A stretch of 64,000 bases of DNA from Phytohabitans kaempferiae (GTDB lineage Bacteria; Actinomycetota; Actinomycetes; Mycobacteriales; Micromonosporaceae): assembly GCF_042433955.1 (NCBI RefSeq), contig NZ_JBHLUH010000079.1:113856-177855 (forward strand), in the 5' to 3' direction. Position 1 is the stretch's first letter. The number at the start of each line of letters is the position of its first letter. The notes beneath the pieces are model-generated. The model was not told the origin of the DNA, did not search any database, and saw only the letters and a program-made list of their open reading frames with translations. Shown here piece by piece: positions 8,768 through 17,530 of the stretch. The translations under genes and the position numbers were made by a program.

Positions 8768-9607
8768 GTGGAGTACGTGTCCAGAGTGCCGCGACCGCCG
8801 CTGGACGGGTTGATCGACGACCTCTACTACCTGGAGGGTGCGCCGCCGTACGCCCGGCTGACGCTGCCGCCCGCGCCGTCGGCGTTGCTCATCGTCAACC
8901 TCGGGGCGCCGTTCCGCATCCGCGGCGGCACCGACATCGAGACAGCCGAGTATGCCGACGGCTGCGTGGTCACCATGCCCACCCGCGCGTGGGAGTTCGG
9001 CTACCCACTACGGACCCGGTCCGTCGGCGTGCACTTCAAGCCGTGGGGGCTGGCGCCGTTCCTGCCGATGCCCGCGGCCGAGCTGTGCGACCGGCCGGTG
9101 ACGATAGAGCAGGTGTGGGGCCGACCCGCCATTGCTGAGCTGCGAGACCGGCTGGCCACGGCGGGCGGACCGCACCAGATGCTGACGCTGCTCGAGGAGG
9201 AGCTGAAGCGACGGCTGTGCGAGACCGCCGGCCTGGGGCTGGTCCGCCATACGAGCAGCGTCATCGCGGCGACCAGCGGGGCGGTGCCGATCGGCGACCT
9301 GAGGGCGGCAGCCGGTGTCAGCAGCACTCATCTGGCACAGCGGTTCAAGGAGCTCATCGGCGTCACGCCGAAGCGGCTGGCCCGCACCCAGCGCTTCGCC
9401 GCCACCTTGCTCGCGATCGACTTCGCCGGACCGATCGACTGGGGCGACGTCGCCGGTGGCGCGGGCTACTTCGACCAGGCCCACTTCGGCCACGAGTTCC
9501 GGGCGTTCACCGGGCTCACGCCGACCCGATACGCCGAAGTCCGGCAGCGATTCCTGCGCGAACATCCCGGCAACGCGCTGGACGGCTGGTCGCTGCCGGC
9601 CGATTGA
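8768..9607 (+). CDS. AraC-family regulator with DUF6597-type N-terminal domain
   Basis: A 279-aa transcription factor. The N-terminal half (LTLPPAPSALLIVNLGAPFRI onward, with VGVHFKPWGLAPFL) is the beta-rich domain found in many actinobacterial AraC proteins. The C-terminal half contains the two HTH motifs (VPIGDLRAAAGVSSTHLAQR, then DWGDVAGGAGYFDQAHFGHE) and the terminal FTGLTPTRYAE signature. The GTG start at 8768 is uncertain because no clear RBS precedes it. It lies 66 bp upstream of the RibD-like reductase gene and may regulate it; a palindrome in that gap would be a natural site. The 160 bp between this gene and the GGDEF/EAL gene holds only a short GCCCG/CGGGC hairpin. Confidence 0.85.
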   Translation: MEYVSRVPRPPLDGLIDDLYYLEGAPPYARLTLPPAPSALLIVNLGAPFRIRGGTDIETAEYADGCVVTMPTRAWEFGYPLRTRSVGVHFKPWGLAPFLPMPAAELCDRPVTIEQVWGRPAIAELRDRLATAGGPHQMLTLLEEELKRRLCETAGLGLVRHTSSVIAATSGAVPIGDLRAAAGVSSTHLAQRFKELIGVTPKRLARTQRFAATLLAIDFAGPIDWGDVAGGAGYFDQAHFGHEFRAFTGLTPTRYAEVRQRFLREHPGNALDGWSLPAD

Positions 9608-9641
9608 TTCCTTACAAGAGCGACAGCTCACGACTCGCTAG

Positions 9642-9658
9642 TTTGGGGGCACCCCAAA
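9642..9658. promoter_or_regulatory. 17-bp perfect palindrome ahead of RibD-like gene
   Basis: TTTGGGG and CCCCAAA flank GCA, overlapping a TAGTTT -10-like hexamer (9639-9644) and just before the AGAGGAG Shine-Dalgarno of the gene at 9674. It could be an operator or a small 5'-UTR hairpin. Confidence 0.4.
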
Positions 9659-9673
9659 GCAGAGGAGAGCACC

Positions 9674-10255
9674 GTGGGCAAGGTGGTCATGTACAGCTCG
9701 GTGTCGGTGGACGGCTTCATCGCAGACGAGCACGACCAGCCCGGACCGCTGTTCGACTGGTTGACCAGCGGCGACGTCCCGTTGGACGAGAGCGGCGAGG
9801 TGAAGGTGTCGCAAACGTCCTACGACTACACCCGGCCGTACTGGGACCAGATCGGGGCGACAATCGCCGGCCGCCACGTCTTCGACATGACGGACGGCTG
9901 GGACGGGAAGCCTCCGGGCGGGATCGACCACGTGGTCGTCGTGACGCACCGGCCGGCGCCCGAGGGCTGGGACCCCGAGGCACCGTTTCACTTCGTCGAC
10001 GGCGTCGAGGCAGCCGTGGCCAAGGCGCAGGAGCTTGCGGGTGACCGCATGGTCGAGGTCGCCGCTGGCGACGTCGGTGGCCAGGTGCTTGCCGCGGGCC
10101 TGATCGACGAGGTGCGCATGGACGTCGTACCCGTCGTGTTCGGGTCCGGCAAGCGCTACTTCGGGTCGGTCCACGCGCAGCACCTGTTGGAGGATCCTGA
10201 CGTGGTGATTCAGGCCGACCGGGTGCTTCACCTGCGCTATCGGGTGCGTCGTTGA
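9674..10255 (+). CDS. Dihydrofolate reductase family protein (RibD C-terminal fold)
   Basis: A 193-aa protein of the RibD_C/DHFR-like superfamily, usually an NADPH-dependent reductase of unknown substrate. Family marks are the N-terminal VMYSSVSVDGFIADEHDQPG strand-loop, the IAGRHVFD segment, VVVVTHRPAP, and the C-terminal DVGGQVLAAGLIDEVRMDVVPVV block that forms the nucleotide site. The GTG start has AGAGGAG upstream. It follows an AraC-type gene and is preceded by a palindrome. A second, only distantly similar member is at 31245; neither is likely to be the housekeeping folate enzyme. Confidence 0.88.
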   Translation: MGKVVMYSSVSVDGFIADEHDQPGPLFDWLTSGDVPLDESGEVKVSQTSYDYTRPYWDQIGATIAGRHVFDMTDGWDGKPPGGIDHVVVVTHRPAPEGWDPEAPFHFVDGVEAAVAKAQELAGDRMVEVAAGDVGGQVLAAGLIDEVRMDVVPVVFGSGKRYFGSVHAQHLLEDPDVVIQADRVLHLRYRVRR

Positions 10256-10801
10256 CGATCTGAGCGGCTACGCGAAGAAGTCCACTGCGAACAGTGACAC
10301 AAGATCGGGCCTCCGGCTGCGTTTGCGCATCGCTGTGCCTGGTCGGGCAGCCGACGCCGATCCGCCCCAGCACCTCACCTGCGGCAAGTTCAACTCAAGA
10401 TCACTGGTTGCCGGTTTCCGTCGTATCTTTGGCCGACTCCAGGAAGAGCGGCTCTTCGCCAATGTAGGACGTACTCGGGGTCTGAATCCGCCTATCGGGC
10501 TCCAGACGCTGGCCGACCACGACCAGGCCGAGCTCATCCGGGCGGCAGAACGTGGTCAGGTCAGGGCAGCCGAAGGTAGCGTCAGGCACGTCGAGGTCTT
10601 CCAGATGGGCGGCGTAGGAACCTCCATCCTCGGAAGACCTCCACACCTCCCCCGGGACCCGCGTCGCGAAGCGCTCTGTCCACAATGGTGGGAGCATCCC
10701 GCCTCCACCAGCGAGCAAGCCGGGTCGTGAACCGCGGAGGGTGAGGCTGCGGGAGCAGCGGTCTGGACCGCGACGGGCATCGCGGCAGCTCAAATATCGT
10801 T
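10256..10801. other. Gene-poor interval
   Basis: Apart from the transposase scrap, the 546 bp between the RibD-like gene and the transporter holds no open frame with convincing coding character. It probably is the scar of a decayed insertion. Confidence 0.4.
10404..10589 (-). pseudogene. Fragment of an ISL3-family transposase N-terminus
   Basis: From GTG 10589 (GGAAG upstream) the frame reads about 33 residues (VPDATFGCPDLTTFCRPDEL, then GLVVVGQRLEPDR) that resemble, from memory, the first residues of actinobacterial ISL3 transposases. It then loses similarity near 10491 and stops at 10401. The zinc-ribbon and DDE domains are gone. No inverted repeats were identified. Confidence 0.4.
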
Positions 10802-12187
10802 TCAGCCGGCGCGGACCTCGTGCGGGATGGCGGGCGCCGGAAGGTCGACGCCGGAGCCGGCACCGCGCGGCAGGGTGATCGTCGGGGCGGCGATGTCGAT
10901 GTCGCGGGTCTCCTTGGAGTACAGGAAGGCGACCAGCGAGATCAGCGCGGTCACGATGATCCAGCCGGCGACCAGCCAGGGCTCGCCGCCGCCGGCCCGC
11001 AGCAGTGCCGCCGCCACCAGGGGCGAGAAGCCGGAGACCACAGCGCCCACTTCGCGTGAAGCGGCAAATCCGGTGTACCGGACGCCGGCCCCGAAGAGCT
11101 CGGCGTAGAAGATCGGCTGTACGGCGATCATCGGGGCGAAGCCGAGCGCCATCGCGGTGACCATCGCCAGCCAGATCACCACCGGCTGCCCAGTGCCCAC
11201 CAGCAGGAAGAGCGGCACCGCGAAGAGGGCGGTGAACACGACGCTGAACAGGTTGAGCGGGCGGCGGCCAACCCGGTCGGCCAGCGCGCCGTACACCGGC
11301 TGGAGCGCGATCACGACCACGCTGAACAGGATCACGCCGGTCAGCGCGACGGCGCGGCTCTGCCCCTCCTCGTCGACCAGATACGTGATCATGAATGTGC
11401 CGTAGACGTAGACCACGGCGGTGTCGCAGACGTGCGCGCCCACGCCCACCAGGAAGCTGCGCGGATAGCGGCGCAGCGTGGTCAGCACCGGCGACGAGAC
11501 GATCGTGCGGTCGCGCTCCATCGCCAGGAACACCGGCGACTCGGCGACCCGCAGCCGCACGTACAGCGAGACGAAGATGAGCACGAAGCTGGCCAGGAAC
11601 GGCAGCCGCCAGCCCCACTCCCGCATCGCCTCGGTGCCGAGCAGTTGCACCAGCAGGAAGGCCACCGTGCCGGCGAGCAGACCCACCTGCACGCCGGTCT
11701 GCACGAAGGACGCGTAGAAGGCCCGGCGGTCGCGCGGCGCGTGCTCGGCCAGCAGCGTGGAGGCGCCACCGAACTCGGCGCCGGCCCCCAGCCCCTGGCA
11801 GATCCGGGCGGTGACCAGCAGGATCGGGGCGAGCACGCCGACGCTCTCGTATGTCGGCAGCAGCCCCACGATGCCGGTCGCGAAGCCCATCAGCAGCGTG
11901 GTCATCACCAGCGTCGAGCGGCGGCCGATCCGGTCGCCGAGCCGGCCGAAGAAGAACCCGCCGAGCGGGCGGAAGATGAACGCCACCCCGAACGTCGCGA
12001 ACGAGGCGAGAATCCGCACCGGCGGAGACGCGTTGGGGAAGAAGAGGTCACCGAGGACGAGCGCCGCGGCGAGCCCGTAGATGAAGAAGTCGTACCACTC
12101 CAGAGCGGTCCCCACCAGGGACGCCACGACCACGCGGCGCAGCTCGGCGCCAGGCCGGGTCGGCGCGGCGGGGGTCGGCGGGGTCAC
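10802..12187 (-). CDS. MFS transporter of the metabolite:H+ symporter (MHS) type
   Basis: A 461-aa inner-membrane permease with about twelve helices. The family signature is clear: ALEWYDFFIYGLAAALVLGDLFFP at the start of helix 1, the loop 2-3 motif GRLGDRIGRRSTL, QGLGAGAEFGGA in helix 5, and the second-half repeat ALADRVGRRP. MHS proteins import organic acids, shikimate, proline or betaine with protons; the substrate is not predictable here. GTG 12187 is chosen because the residues upstream of it are non-conserved and GGAG precedes it by eight bases. It is divergent from the NmrA-like gene, sharing a 152-bp promoter region. Confidence 0.9.
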   Translation of the reverse strand: MTPPTPAAPTRPGAELRRVVVASLVGTALEWYDFFIYGLAAALVLGDLFFPNASPPVRILASFATFGVAFIFRPLGGFFFGRLGDRIGRRSTLVMTTLLMGFATGIVGLLPTYESVGVLAPILLVTARICQGLGAGAEFGGASTLLAEHAPRDRRAFYASFVQTGVQVGLLAGTVAFLLVQLLGTEAMREWGWRLPFLASFVLIFVSLYVRLRVAESPVFLAMERDRTIVSSPVLTTLRRYPRSFLVGVGAHVCDTAVVYVYGTFMITYLVDEEGQSRAVALTGVILFSVVVIALQPVYGALADRVGRRPLNLFSVVFTALFAVPLFLLVGTGQPVVIWLAMVTAMALGFAPMIAVQPIFYAELFGAGVRYTGFAASREVGAVVSGFSPLVAAALLRAGGGEPWLVAGWIIVTALISLVAFLYSKETRDIDIAAPTITLPRGAGSGVDLPAPAIPHEVRAG

Positions 12188-12339
12188 GAGGGGCGCTCCG
12201 GCGTCATGGGACGGGTGATTTACGCAACCGCTGGTTTCTGGGACGGGGGTTTCGCGGCAGGGTACAGCGTGCCAGGTTTGACGCCGCCCGTGGTGGTTTC
12301 GCGGGCGTGTTGCCGATCCGTGGGAAGGACAATGCGATC

Positions 12340-13197
12340 GTGACGCCCTCCGCACCCGCTCTCGCCGTCACCGGGGCCACCGGCCGGCTGGGCCGCCGCG
12401 TCGCCGAGCGGCTGGCCGCCGCCGGCACACCCCAGCGGCTGGTCGTACGCGACCCGGCCCGGGCGCCCGAGTTGCCCGGTGTCGAGGTGGTGCGGGCGGA
12501 GTACGCCGACGGCGAGGCCGCCCGCCGCGCGCTCGACGGTGTGAAGACGCTCTTCATGGTCTCCGGGGCCGAGGAGCCAGGCCGGGTCGAGGCGCACCGC
12601 ACGTTCGTCGACGCGGCGGTCGCGGCCGGCGTCTCGCACCTGGTGTACACGTCGTTCTTCGGCGCCGCGCCGGACGCCACGTTCACGCTCGCCCGCGACC
12701 ATTGGGCGACCGAGGAGCACCTGGCCGCGAGCGGGCTGCGCACCACGATCCTGCGCGACAACCTGTACATCGACTTCTTCCCGCTGATGGTCGGCGACGA
12801 CGGCGTGCTGCGCGGCCCGGCGGGCGACGGCCGGGTCGCCGCGGTGACGCAGGACGACATAGCCGACGCGGCCGTCGCGGTGCTGAGCGAGCCGGAAAAG
12901 CACGAAAACGCCCGCTACGACCTCACCGGCCCGGCCGCGCTCACGCTGCGCGAGGTGGCCGCCACCATCACCGAGGTGACCGGGCGCCAGGTGACCTACC
13001 GCGACGAGTCGCTCAACGAGGCGTACTCGTCGCGGGCCACGTACGGCGCACCGGCTTGGCAGGTCGACGCGTGGGTCAGCACCTACACGGCGATCGCCGC
13101 GGGCGAGTTCGACGGCGTCACCGCGGCGGTCGCCGAGCTCACCGGACACCCCCCGACCAGCCTCGCCGCACACCTGTCCGCCCTGAATGCCGACTAA
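12340..13197 (+). CDS. NmrA/QOR2-like NAD(P)-binding SDR protein
   Basis: A 285-aa atypical short-chain dehydrogenase. The Rossmann motif VTGATGRLGRRVAERL lies at residues 10-25, with the adenosine-binding RDPARA following, and VSHLVYTSFFGAAPDATF matches NmrA/QOR2 proteins that bind NAD(P) and act as quinone reductases or redox-sensing regulators. A classical YxxxK is not evident. The GTG start is supported by GGAAGGA ten bases upstream. It is divergent from the MHS transporter. The function could be catalytic or sensory. Confidence 0.85.
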   Translation: MTPSAPALAVTGATGRLGRRVAERLAAAGTPQRLVVRDPARAPELPGVEVVRAEYADGEAARRALDGVKTLFMVSGAEEPGRVEAHRTFVDAAVAAGVSHLVYTSFFGAAPDATFTLARDHWATEEHLAASGLRTTILRDNLYIDFFPLMVGDDGVLRGPAGDGRVAAVTQDDIADAAVAVLSEPEKHENARYDLTGPAALTLREVAATITEVTGRQVTYRDESLNEAYSSRATYGAPAWQVDAWVSTYTAIAAGEFDGVTAAVAELTGHPPTSLAAHLSALNAD

Positions 13198-13265
13198 CCC
13201 TGAGCCGCTCGGACGTGCCAACGCTCGCTAGGATCCGCATACGGAAACTGCGGGGAGGGTCAGTA

Positions 13266-14966
13266 ATGCAACCAGGCAATCCGTACCACTTGATCGAGGC
13301 GGTTGGCTCGTGTCAGGTGGGCAGTGTCTGGTCGGCCATCGACCCGCAGGGCCGATCGCTGATGGTGGCGCTGCTCGATCCCAACGTCGCCACCGACCAG
13401 CGCTGGCGGGAGGCGTTCCAGGAGGCGGCCAACGCGCTCGTGCAGGCCGGCGAGCCCGGCTACCTGTACGCGGACTTCGCGAGCGGCTCGCCCTGGGTGG
13501 CGTACGCGGCGGAAAACGGCGTCGGCGCCGAGCGGGTCTTCCTGGCGCTGGGCATGGACTTCCAGCCCGTACCGCCGGATGGGCTGGGGCCGCTCGACCA
13601 CGCGCCGGTCGAGCCGACGACCCAGTTGACGCCGCCCGCGCCTGACCAGGCCGCTGCGGCCCAGCAGCAGCCGCTGCCGCCCGACGTGATCAACACCACC
13701 GGCCCGGCCGAGGCGCCTCCGACGACGGTGATCCCGCCGGTCCGGCCCGGTCCGCCGGCCGCCGCCCAGCAGTCCCCGGCCGCACCACAGCCCACGCCGC
13801 AGTCCGCGCCGCCGGCCGCTCTCCCCCCGCCCCAGCCCGCTCTCCCCGCGCCGGCCCAGCCGGTCGACGACTACGAGCAGACTCAGCCCACGCAGCGGAT
13901 GCAGCTACCGCCGGCCGCCCCGCCGCAGGCCGCTCCGCCCGCGCAGTCCGCGCCGGTCAACCCGTGGGCGCCGACCCAGTCGGTCTCCGGGCCGCCACAG
14001 CAGGCGATGCCGGTCTCGTCGCCGCCGCCGATGTTCTCCGCTCCCCCGCATCCGACCTCCGGCACGCCACACCCCATCTCCGGGGCACCACACCCCATCT
14101 CCGGGGCACCACACCCCACGTCGGGCGCGTCCGGTCCGGTCTCCGGCACGCCGATGTCACCGGCGTACTCGCATCCGCAGTCGCCGGCCTACAACGCCCC
14201 GGCGTACGGGCCACGGCCGCCGCACGGTCCGGCGCCCTACGACCCGTACGCGCCGGTGCCGCCGGCACAGCCGCGCCGGTCCCGCACGGGGCTCTGGGTC
14301 GGCATCGCCGTGGCGGTGCTGCTCGTGATCGCGGGCGGCGGCGGCGTGTACGCGTTCACCGCTTCCGGCGGCGAGGAGCCCCGCCCGCCGGAGCCCTCCC
14401 CCTCCGCCACGCTCGCGACTGCGCCGCTGCCGACCGCCTCGCCGCTCTTCCCCGGCATCGAGCCGCCGCGGGAAGGCAGTTGGCCGGAGCAGTGGCCGAA
14501 GTTCGGGGCCTCCGACAGCCTGCGAACACTGTCCGATCTGGACGGTCTGGGCTTCACGCTGAAGGTGCCACGCGCCTGGGACTGCAGCCCGGCCGGCCGG
14601 GCCGAGGGCTTCGCCAAGTACAACTGCGGTGTCTCCCCGGGCGCCAACCCGGAGATTGGCGGCGAGCTGATCGTGCGTACCTGCCCCGACGGTTGCTCCC
14701 AGGAGCGGCGCGACGCGCTGCGCCAGTCCGAGGAGGCGTTCGGCCTGCAGTGGGTGCGCAGCGGGGAGTTCGCCGCGTACGCCGAGTCCAGCTCGCTGGA
14801 GATCGAGGGCGCGAAGCGGTACGGGCTGGTGATCGTGGCGTACTGGCGCAGCGGCGCCGAGGGCACCGTCGACCGGCAGCTGGTCTTCCGGATGACCGCC
14901 CCAGTGGACGGCGCCGGCCAGCTGCGCCGGGTCGCCAACTACATCCGCGACACGGTCATTTTTTGA
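13266..14966 (+). CDS. Pseudokinase-like, Pro-rich, single-pass membrane protein
   Basis: A 566-aa protein of unknown function. Residues 5-105 resemble the N-lobe and hinge of actinobacterial Ser/Thr kinases (YHLIEAVGSCQVGSVWSAID, then LMVALLDP where kinases have VAVKLL, later SPWVAYA). The ATP-binding Lys is missing and no HRD/DFG lobe follows, so it should be inactive. Residues 110-330 are Pro/Gln/Ala-rich, including four 7-residue repeats. A membrane helix near 342-364 (GLWVGIAVAVLLVIAGGGG) precedes an exported domain (about 400-566) with Cys in WDCSP, YNCG and the CPDGC pair. The RBS GGGGAGGGTC supports ATG 13266. Its last 28 bp overlap the convergent flippase-polymerase gene. Confidence 0.75.
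   Translation: MQPGNPYHLIEAVGSCQVGSVWSAIDPQGRSLMVALLDPNVATDQRWREAFQEAANALVQAGEPGYLYADFASGSPWVAYAAENGVGAERVFLALGMDFQPVPPDGLGPLDHAPVEPTTQLTPPAPDQAAAAQQQPLPPDVINTTGPAEAPPTTVIPPVRPGPPAAAQQSPAAPQPTPQSAPPAALPPPQPALPAPAQPVDDYEQTQPTQRMQLPPAAPPQAAPPAQSAPVNPWAPTQSVSGPPQQAMPVSSPPPMFSAPPHPTSGTPHPISGAPHPISGAPHPTSGASGPVSGTPMSPAYSHPQSPAYNAPAYGPRPPHGPAPYDPYAPVPPAQPRRSRTGLWVGIAVAVLLVIAGGGGVYAFTASGGEEPRPPEPSPSATLATAPLPTASPLFPGIEPPREGSWPEQWPKFGASDSLRTLSDLDGLGFTLKVPRAWDCSPAGRAEGFAKYNCGVSPGANPEIGGELIVRTCPDGCSQERRDALRQSEEAFGLQWVRSGEFAAYAESSSLEIEGAKRYGLVIVAYWRSGAEGTVDRQLVFRMTAPVDGAGQLRRVANYIRDTVIF
14046..14129 (+). repeat. Four 21-bp tandem repeats in the Pro-rich linker
   Basis: The units encode PHPTSGT, PHPISGA, PHPISGA and PHPTSGA; units 2 and 3 are identical at DNA level. 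Expansion by slippage is the likely origin. Confidence 0.85.
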
Positions 14967-17530
14967 TCCGGCTCGCCCGTAGATGGCGCTACCGGCGCGT
15001 ACCCCGCCGTGGGGCTCGTGCTCTCGGAGGCGCGGAGGCCGAGCCGTGCGATCAGGACGAGTGGCAGCCAGGCCGCGTAGCCAGCGAGCGTCGTCGACAC
15101 GTGCGACGCCTCCAGCCACGACACATAGCAGAACGCGACCAGGAAGAGCGCCGCGGCGGGCATCCCGGCCCGGGCCAGCGGCATCGACCACCGCCAGGAC
15201 TCGGCGAAGAGCACCGCGAAGAGGACCGCGGCGACCATGCCACCGGCGACGATGAGCTGCACCAGCACGTTGTGCGCGTGGTTGAACGAGCCACCCATCT
15301 CGACCGCCAGCTGGGCCTGCTGGCGGTCGAGGAACTCCGGGCCGAGCCCCAGCATGGGCCGGTCGGCCCACCGGTCCAGCAGCGCGTCCCAGATCTGACC
15401 GCGCCGGGTGAAGCCTGCGGGGTCGGTGGTGACGAGCGGAACGAAGATGACTAGCGCGACCCCGCCGGCGATCGGCACCGAGAGCAGCCAGGACCGCAGT
15501 GGCTGGCGCCTGACGAGGCGGTACGCCGCGTATGTGCCGATGACCGCAGCGGCGGCGAGTTGGCTGCTGCGCGACCCGGTCCAGAAGAGCGCGACGAGCA
15601 TCACCGCGACGGATCCCCAGCGCAGGGCCGCGTAGCGCAGGCAGAAAGCGAACGGCAGGCTCAGCGCGAGCGAGATGCCCAGCACGTTGGAGTGTGGGTA
15701 CGGCCCGGCGAGCAGCCCGCCGAAGAGCACCGCCTTGTCACCGGCGTCCGCTCCGGAGAGCAGTGCCAGGTCGGAACGGACGAGCGCGAGCAGGATCGAC
15801 CCGGCGGCGGTGATCGCGCCGAGTGCGCCGAACGTGGCGAGCACCTCCTGACGCGGCGGGCGCAGCCAGATCGCGAGCGCGGCCAGCGGCAGCGCGAGCG
15901 TCACGATGCCCGGTGCCTGACCGTTGACCGCCCCGGAGATCGCAATCGCGACCAGCGGCGCGATTGGCACCAGCAGCCAGGGCAGGTGGCTCGGGCGCCG
16001 GCCCCACACACCGCTGACCGCGAGCAGGGCCGCGATCGCGAGGAACACCAACGTGCTCGCGTCACCGGCCCTGTCGGCGAGCGCCGGCACGGTGTCGTCC
16101 CGCGAGTTGAACTCGGGGCGGCCACCGGAGAAGAGCTGGACGACGTGCGGCAGCACCACTCGCAGCCAGCCGAGCACGATCAGGGCGCCGACCGCGAGCG
16201 TGGGAAAGCCGATCCCGCCGAGCCGGCGGACGATCCGCCCGATCGAGGTGTCGGAGAGTGCCGCGAGCCGCGTGCGCACGGCCTGCACATCGTCCCGACC
16301 CGGCACGGTGAGCATCCGCAGCGATCCGGAGTCAGGCACCTTGCCCAGCGCCCAGGCCGTACCGATCACGGAGACGCCGTAGCCGGCGAGGCTCGCCACG
16401 GCCGCACCCACTGCCCCCATCGGGGCGAGCAGGAAAAGCAGGACGATCGAGACCACGGAACCGGTGACGAGCGCGGCCGACGACGAGGCCGCGCGGCCGT
16501 TCGCGAGCAGTACCGCGCTGAAGATCACCATGCAGGTGTAGAGCGTCGTACCGGCGCAGAGGATCACGGTGGGCAGGACCGCGGGCGTGAATGGGGCACC
16601 GAAGACCCACGGCACCGCCACGGCCGCGATCGCCGCCAGAAACGCGCAGGCGCCGAACGAGGCGACCACGGCCAGCCGCGCCACCCGGGTCGCCCGGCGC
16701 GGGTCGTCCGACGACGGTCGTCCCATGAGAACCGTGCGGGCGGCGGTCGCGATCACCATCGGGATCTCCGCGACGCTCACCGCCACCGCGTAGTAGCCAA
16801 GCTGCTCGGCGCCGATGACCGGCAGGCCGATGATCTGGTCGAGGCGCGCGCTGGAGATGGCGGCCAGCACGCCGGGCAGGGCGGCCAGTGAGTACGTGAC
16901 GAGCGACCGGGTCGGTATCCTGCCGTCCCAGGCCGCATCCGCCTCGTCCGGCGCCGTCTCCCGCCGCAGCCGCAGCAGCCCCACGATCACGCCGGCCGCG
17001 ATGGAAGCCACGAAGATCACGCTGGCCCAGTACGCACTCAGGTCGAACGCGAGACAGGCGAAGACCACCAGCGCGGTACGCAACAGCGCCGGCAGCACCT
17101 TGACGAGGTTGACACCGCGGATGTCGGATACGCCGGTGAGCCCGCCCATGAAGAGGTTGGCGAGCACGTGCAGCGGCGCGAGCAGGGCCAGCGTGAGAAA
17201 CTGACCGTAGTGCCCAGTGCCGCCGAAGACGAAGAACCCGAGCACCGCCAGCAGCCCGATGCCGAGCACCCCCAGCGGTACGACCGCCAGCAGGCTCACC
17301 CGCGCGGCGGCCCGCCGGGAGAGACGCCCGTCGCGCAGATGGAAGGTGAGCGCGTCCTGCAGGCCGTATGTGCCAAACCAGCCGCACACTACGATCGGCA
17401 GCGTCAGCGCGGCGTAGAGCCCTCGACCGCTCGGCCCCAGCTCGCGGGAGAGGATCGGGCCGACGACGAGCCCGCTGATCGGGATCAGCAGGTTGGCGAC
17501 GGACGCCGAGACGAGTTTCCTCGTGGACAT
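14939..17530 (-). CDS. Wzx-like flippase fused to Wzy-like polymerase/O-antigen ligase
   Basis: An 863-aa polytopic membrane protein with two functional halves. Residues 1-400 match polysaccharide flippases (LVSASVANLLIPISGLVVGP at the N-terminus, then ARLDQIIGLPVIGAEQLGYY typical of the MOP family) with about twelve helices. A soluble linker (400-435) leads to residues 440-845, about eleven helices with the O-antigen ligase/Wzy signature: TGSRSSQLAAAAV, then the large loop with LGLGPEFLD and FNHAHNVLVQLIVAGG. Each half is full length for its family, so one polypeptide may flip and polymerise undecaprenyl-linked repeats. The start overlaps the stop of the upstream glycosyltransferase as TGATG. 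Confidence 0.88.
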   Translation of the reverse strand: MSTRKLVSASVANLLIPISGLVVGPILSRELGPSGRGLYAALTLPIVVCGWFGTYGLQDALTFHLRDGRLSRRAAARVSLLAVVPLGVLGIGLLAVLGFFVFGGTGHYGQFLTLALLAPLHVLANLFMGGLTGVSDIRGVNLVKVLPALLRTALVVFACLAFDLSAYWASVIFVASIAAGVIVGLLRLRRETAPDEADAAWDGRIPTRSLVTYSLAALPGVLAAISSARLDQIIGLPVIGAEQLGYYAVAVSVAEIPMVIATAARTVLMGRPSSDDPRRATRVARLAVVASFGACAFLAAIAAVAVPWVFGAPFTPAVLPTVILCAGTTLYTCMVIFSAVLLANGRAASSSAALVTGSVVSIVLLFLLAPMGAVGAAVASLAGYGVSVIGTAWALGKVPDSGSLRMLTVPGRDDVQAVRTRLAALSDTSIGRIVRRLGGIGFPTLAVGALIVLGWLRVVLPHVVQLFSGGRPEFNSRDDTVPALADRAGDASTLVFLAIAALLAVSGVWGRRPSHLPWLLVPIAPLVAIAISGAVNGQAPGIVTLALPLAALAIWLRPPRQEVLATFGALGAITAAGSILLALVRSDLALLSGADAGDKAVLFGGLLAGPYPHSNVLGISLALSLPFAFCLRYAALRWGSVAVMLVALFWTGSRSSQLAAAAVIGTYAAYRLVRRQPLRSWLLSVPIAGGVALVIFVPLVTTDPAGFTRRGQIWDALLDRWADRPMLGLGPEFLDRQQAQLAVEMGGSFNHAHNVLVQLIVAGGMVAAVLFAVLFAESWRWSMPLARAGMPAAALFLVAFCYVSWLEASHVSTTLAGYAAWLPLVLIARLGLRASESTSPTAGYAPVAPSTGEPDQKMTVSRM

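Noticed and set aside
10323..10730. 135-aa plus-strand open frame in the gene-poor gap
   Set aside because: No RBS or domain, and it is antisense to the transposase scrap.
12702..13265. N-terminal extension of the pseudokinase-like gene into the NmrA gene
   Set aside because: The upstream part is a shadow of the NmrA gene; a good RBS precedes ATG 13266.
14046..14129. Regular short repeats, considered as a CRISPR
   Set aside because: The 21-bp units are contiguous without spacers and keep the reading frame.
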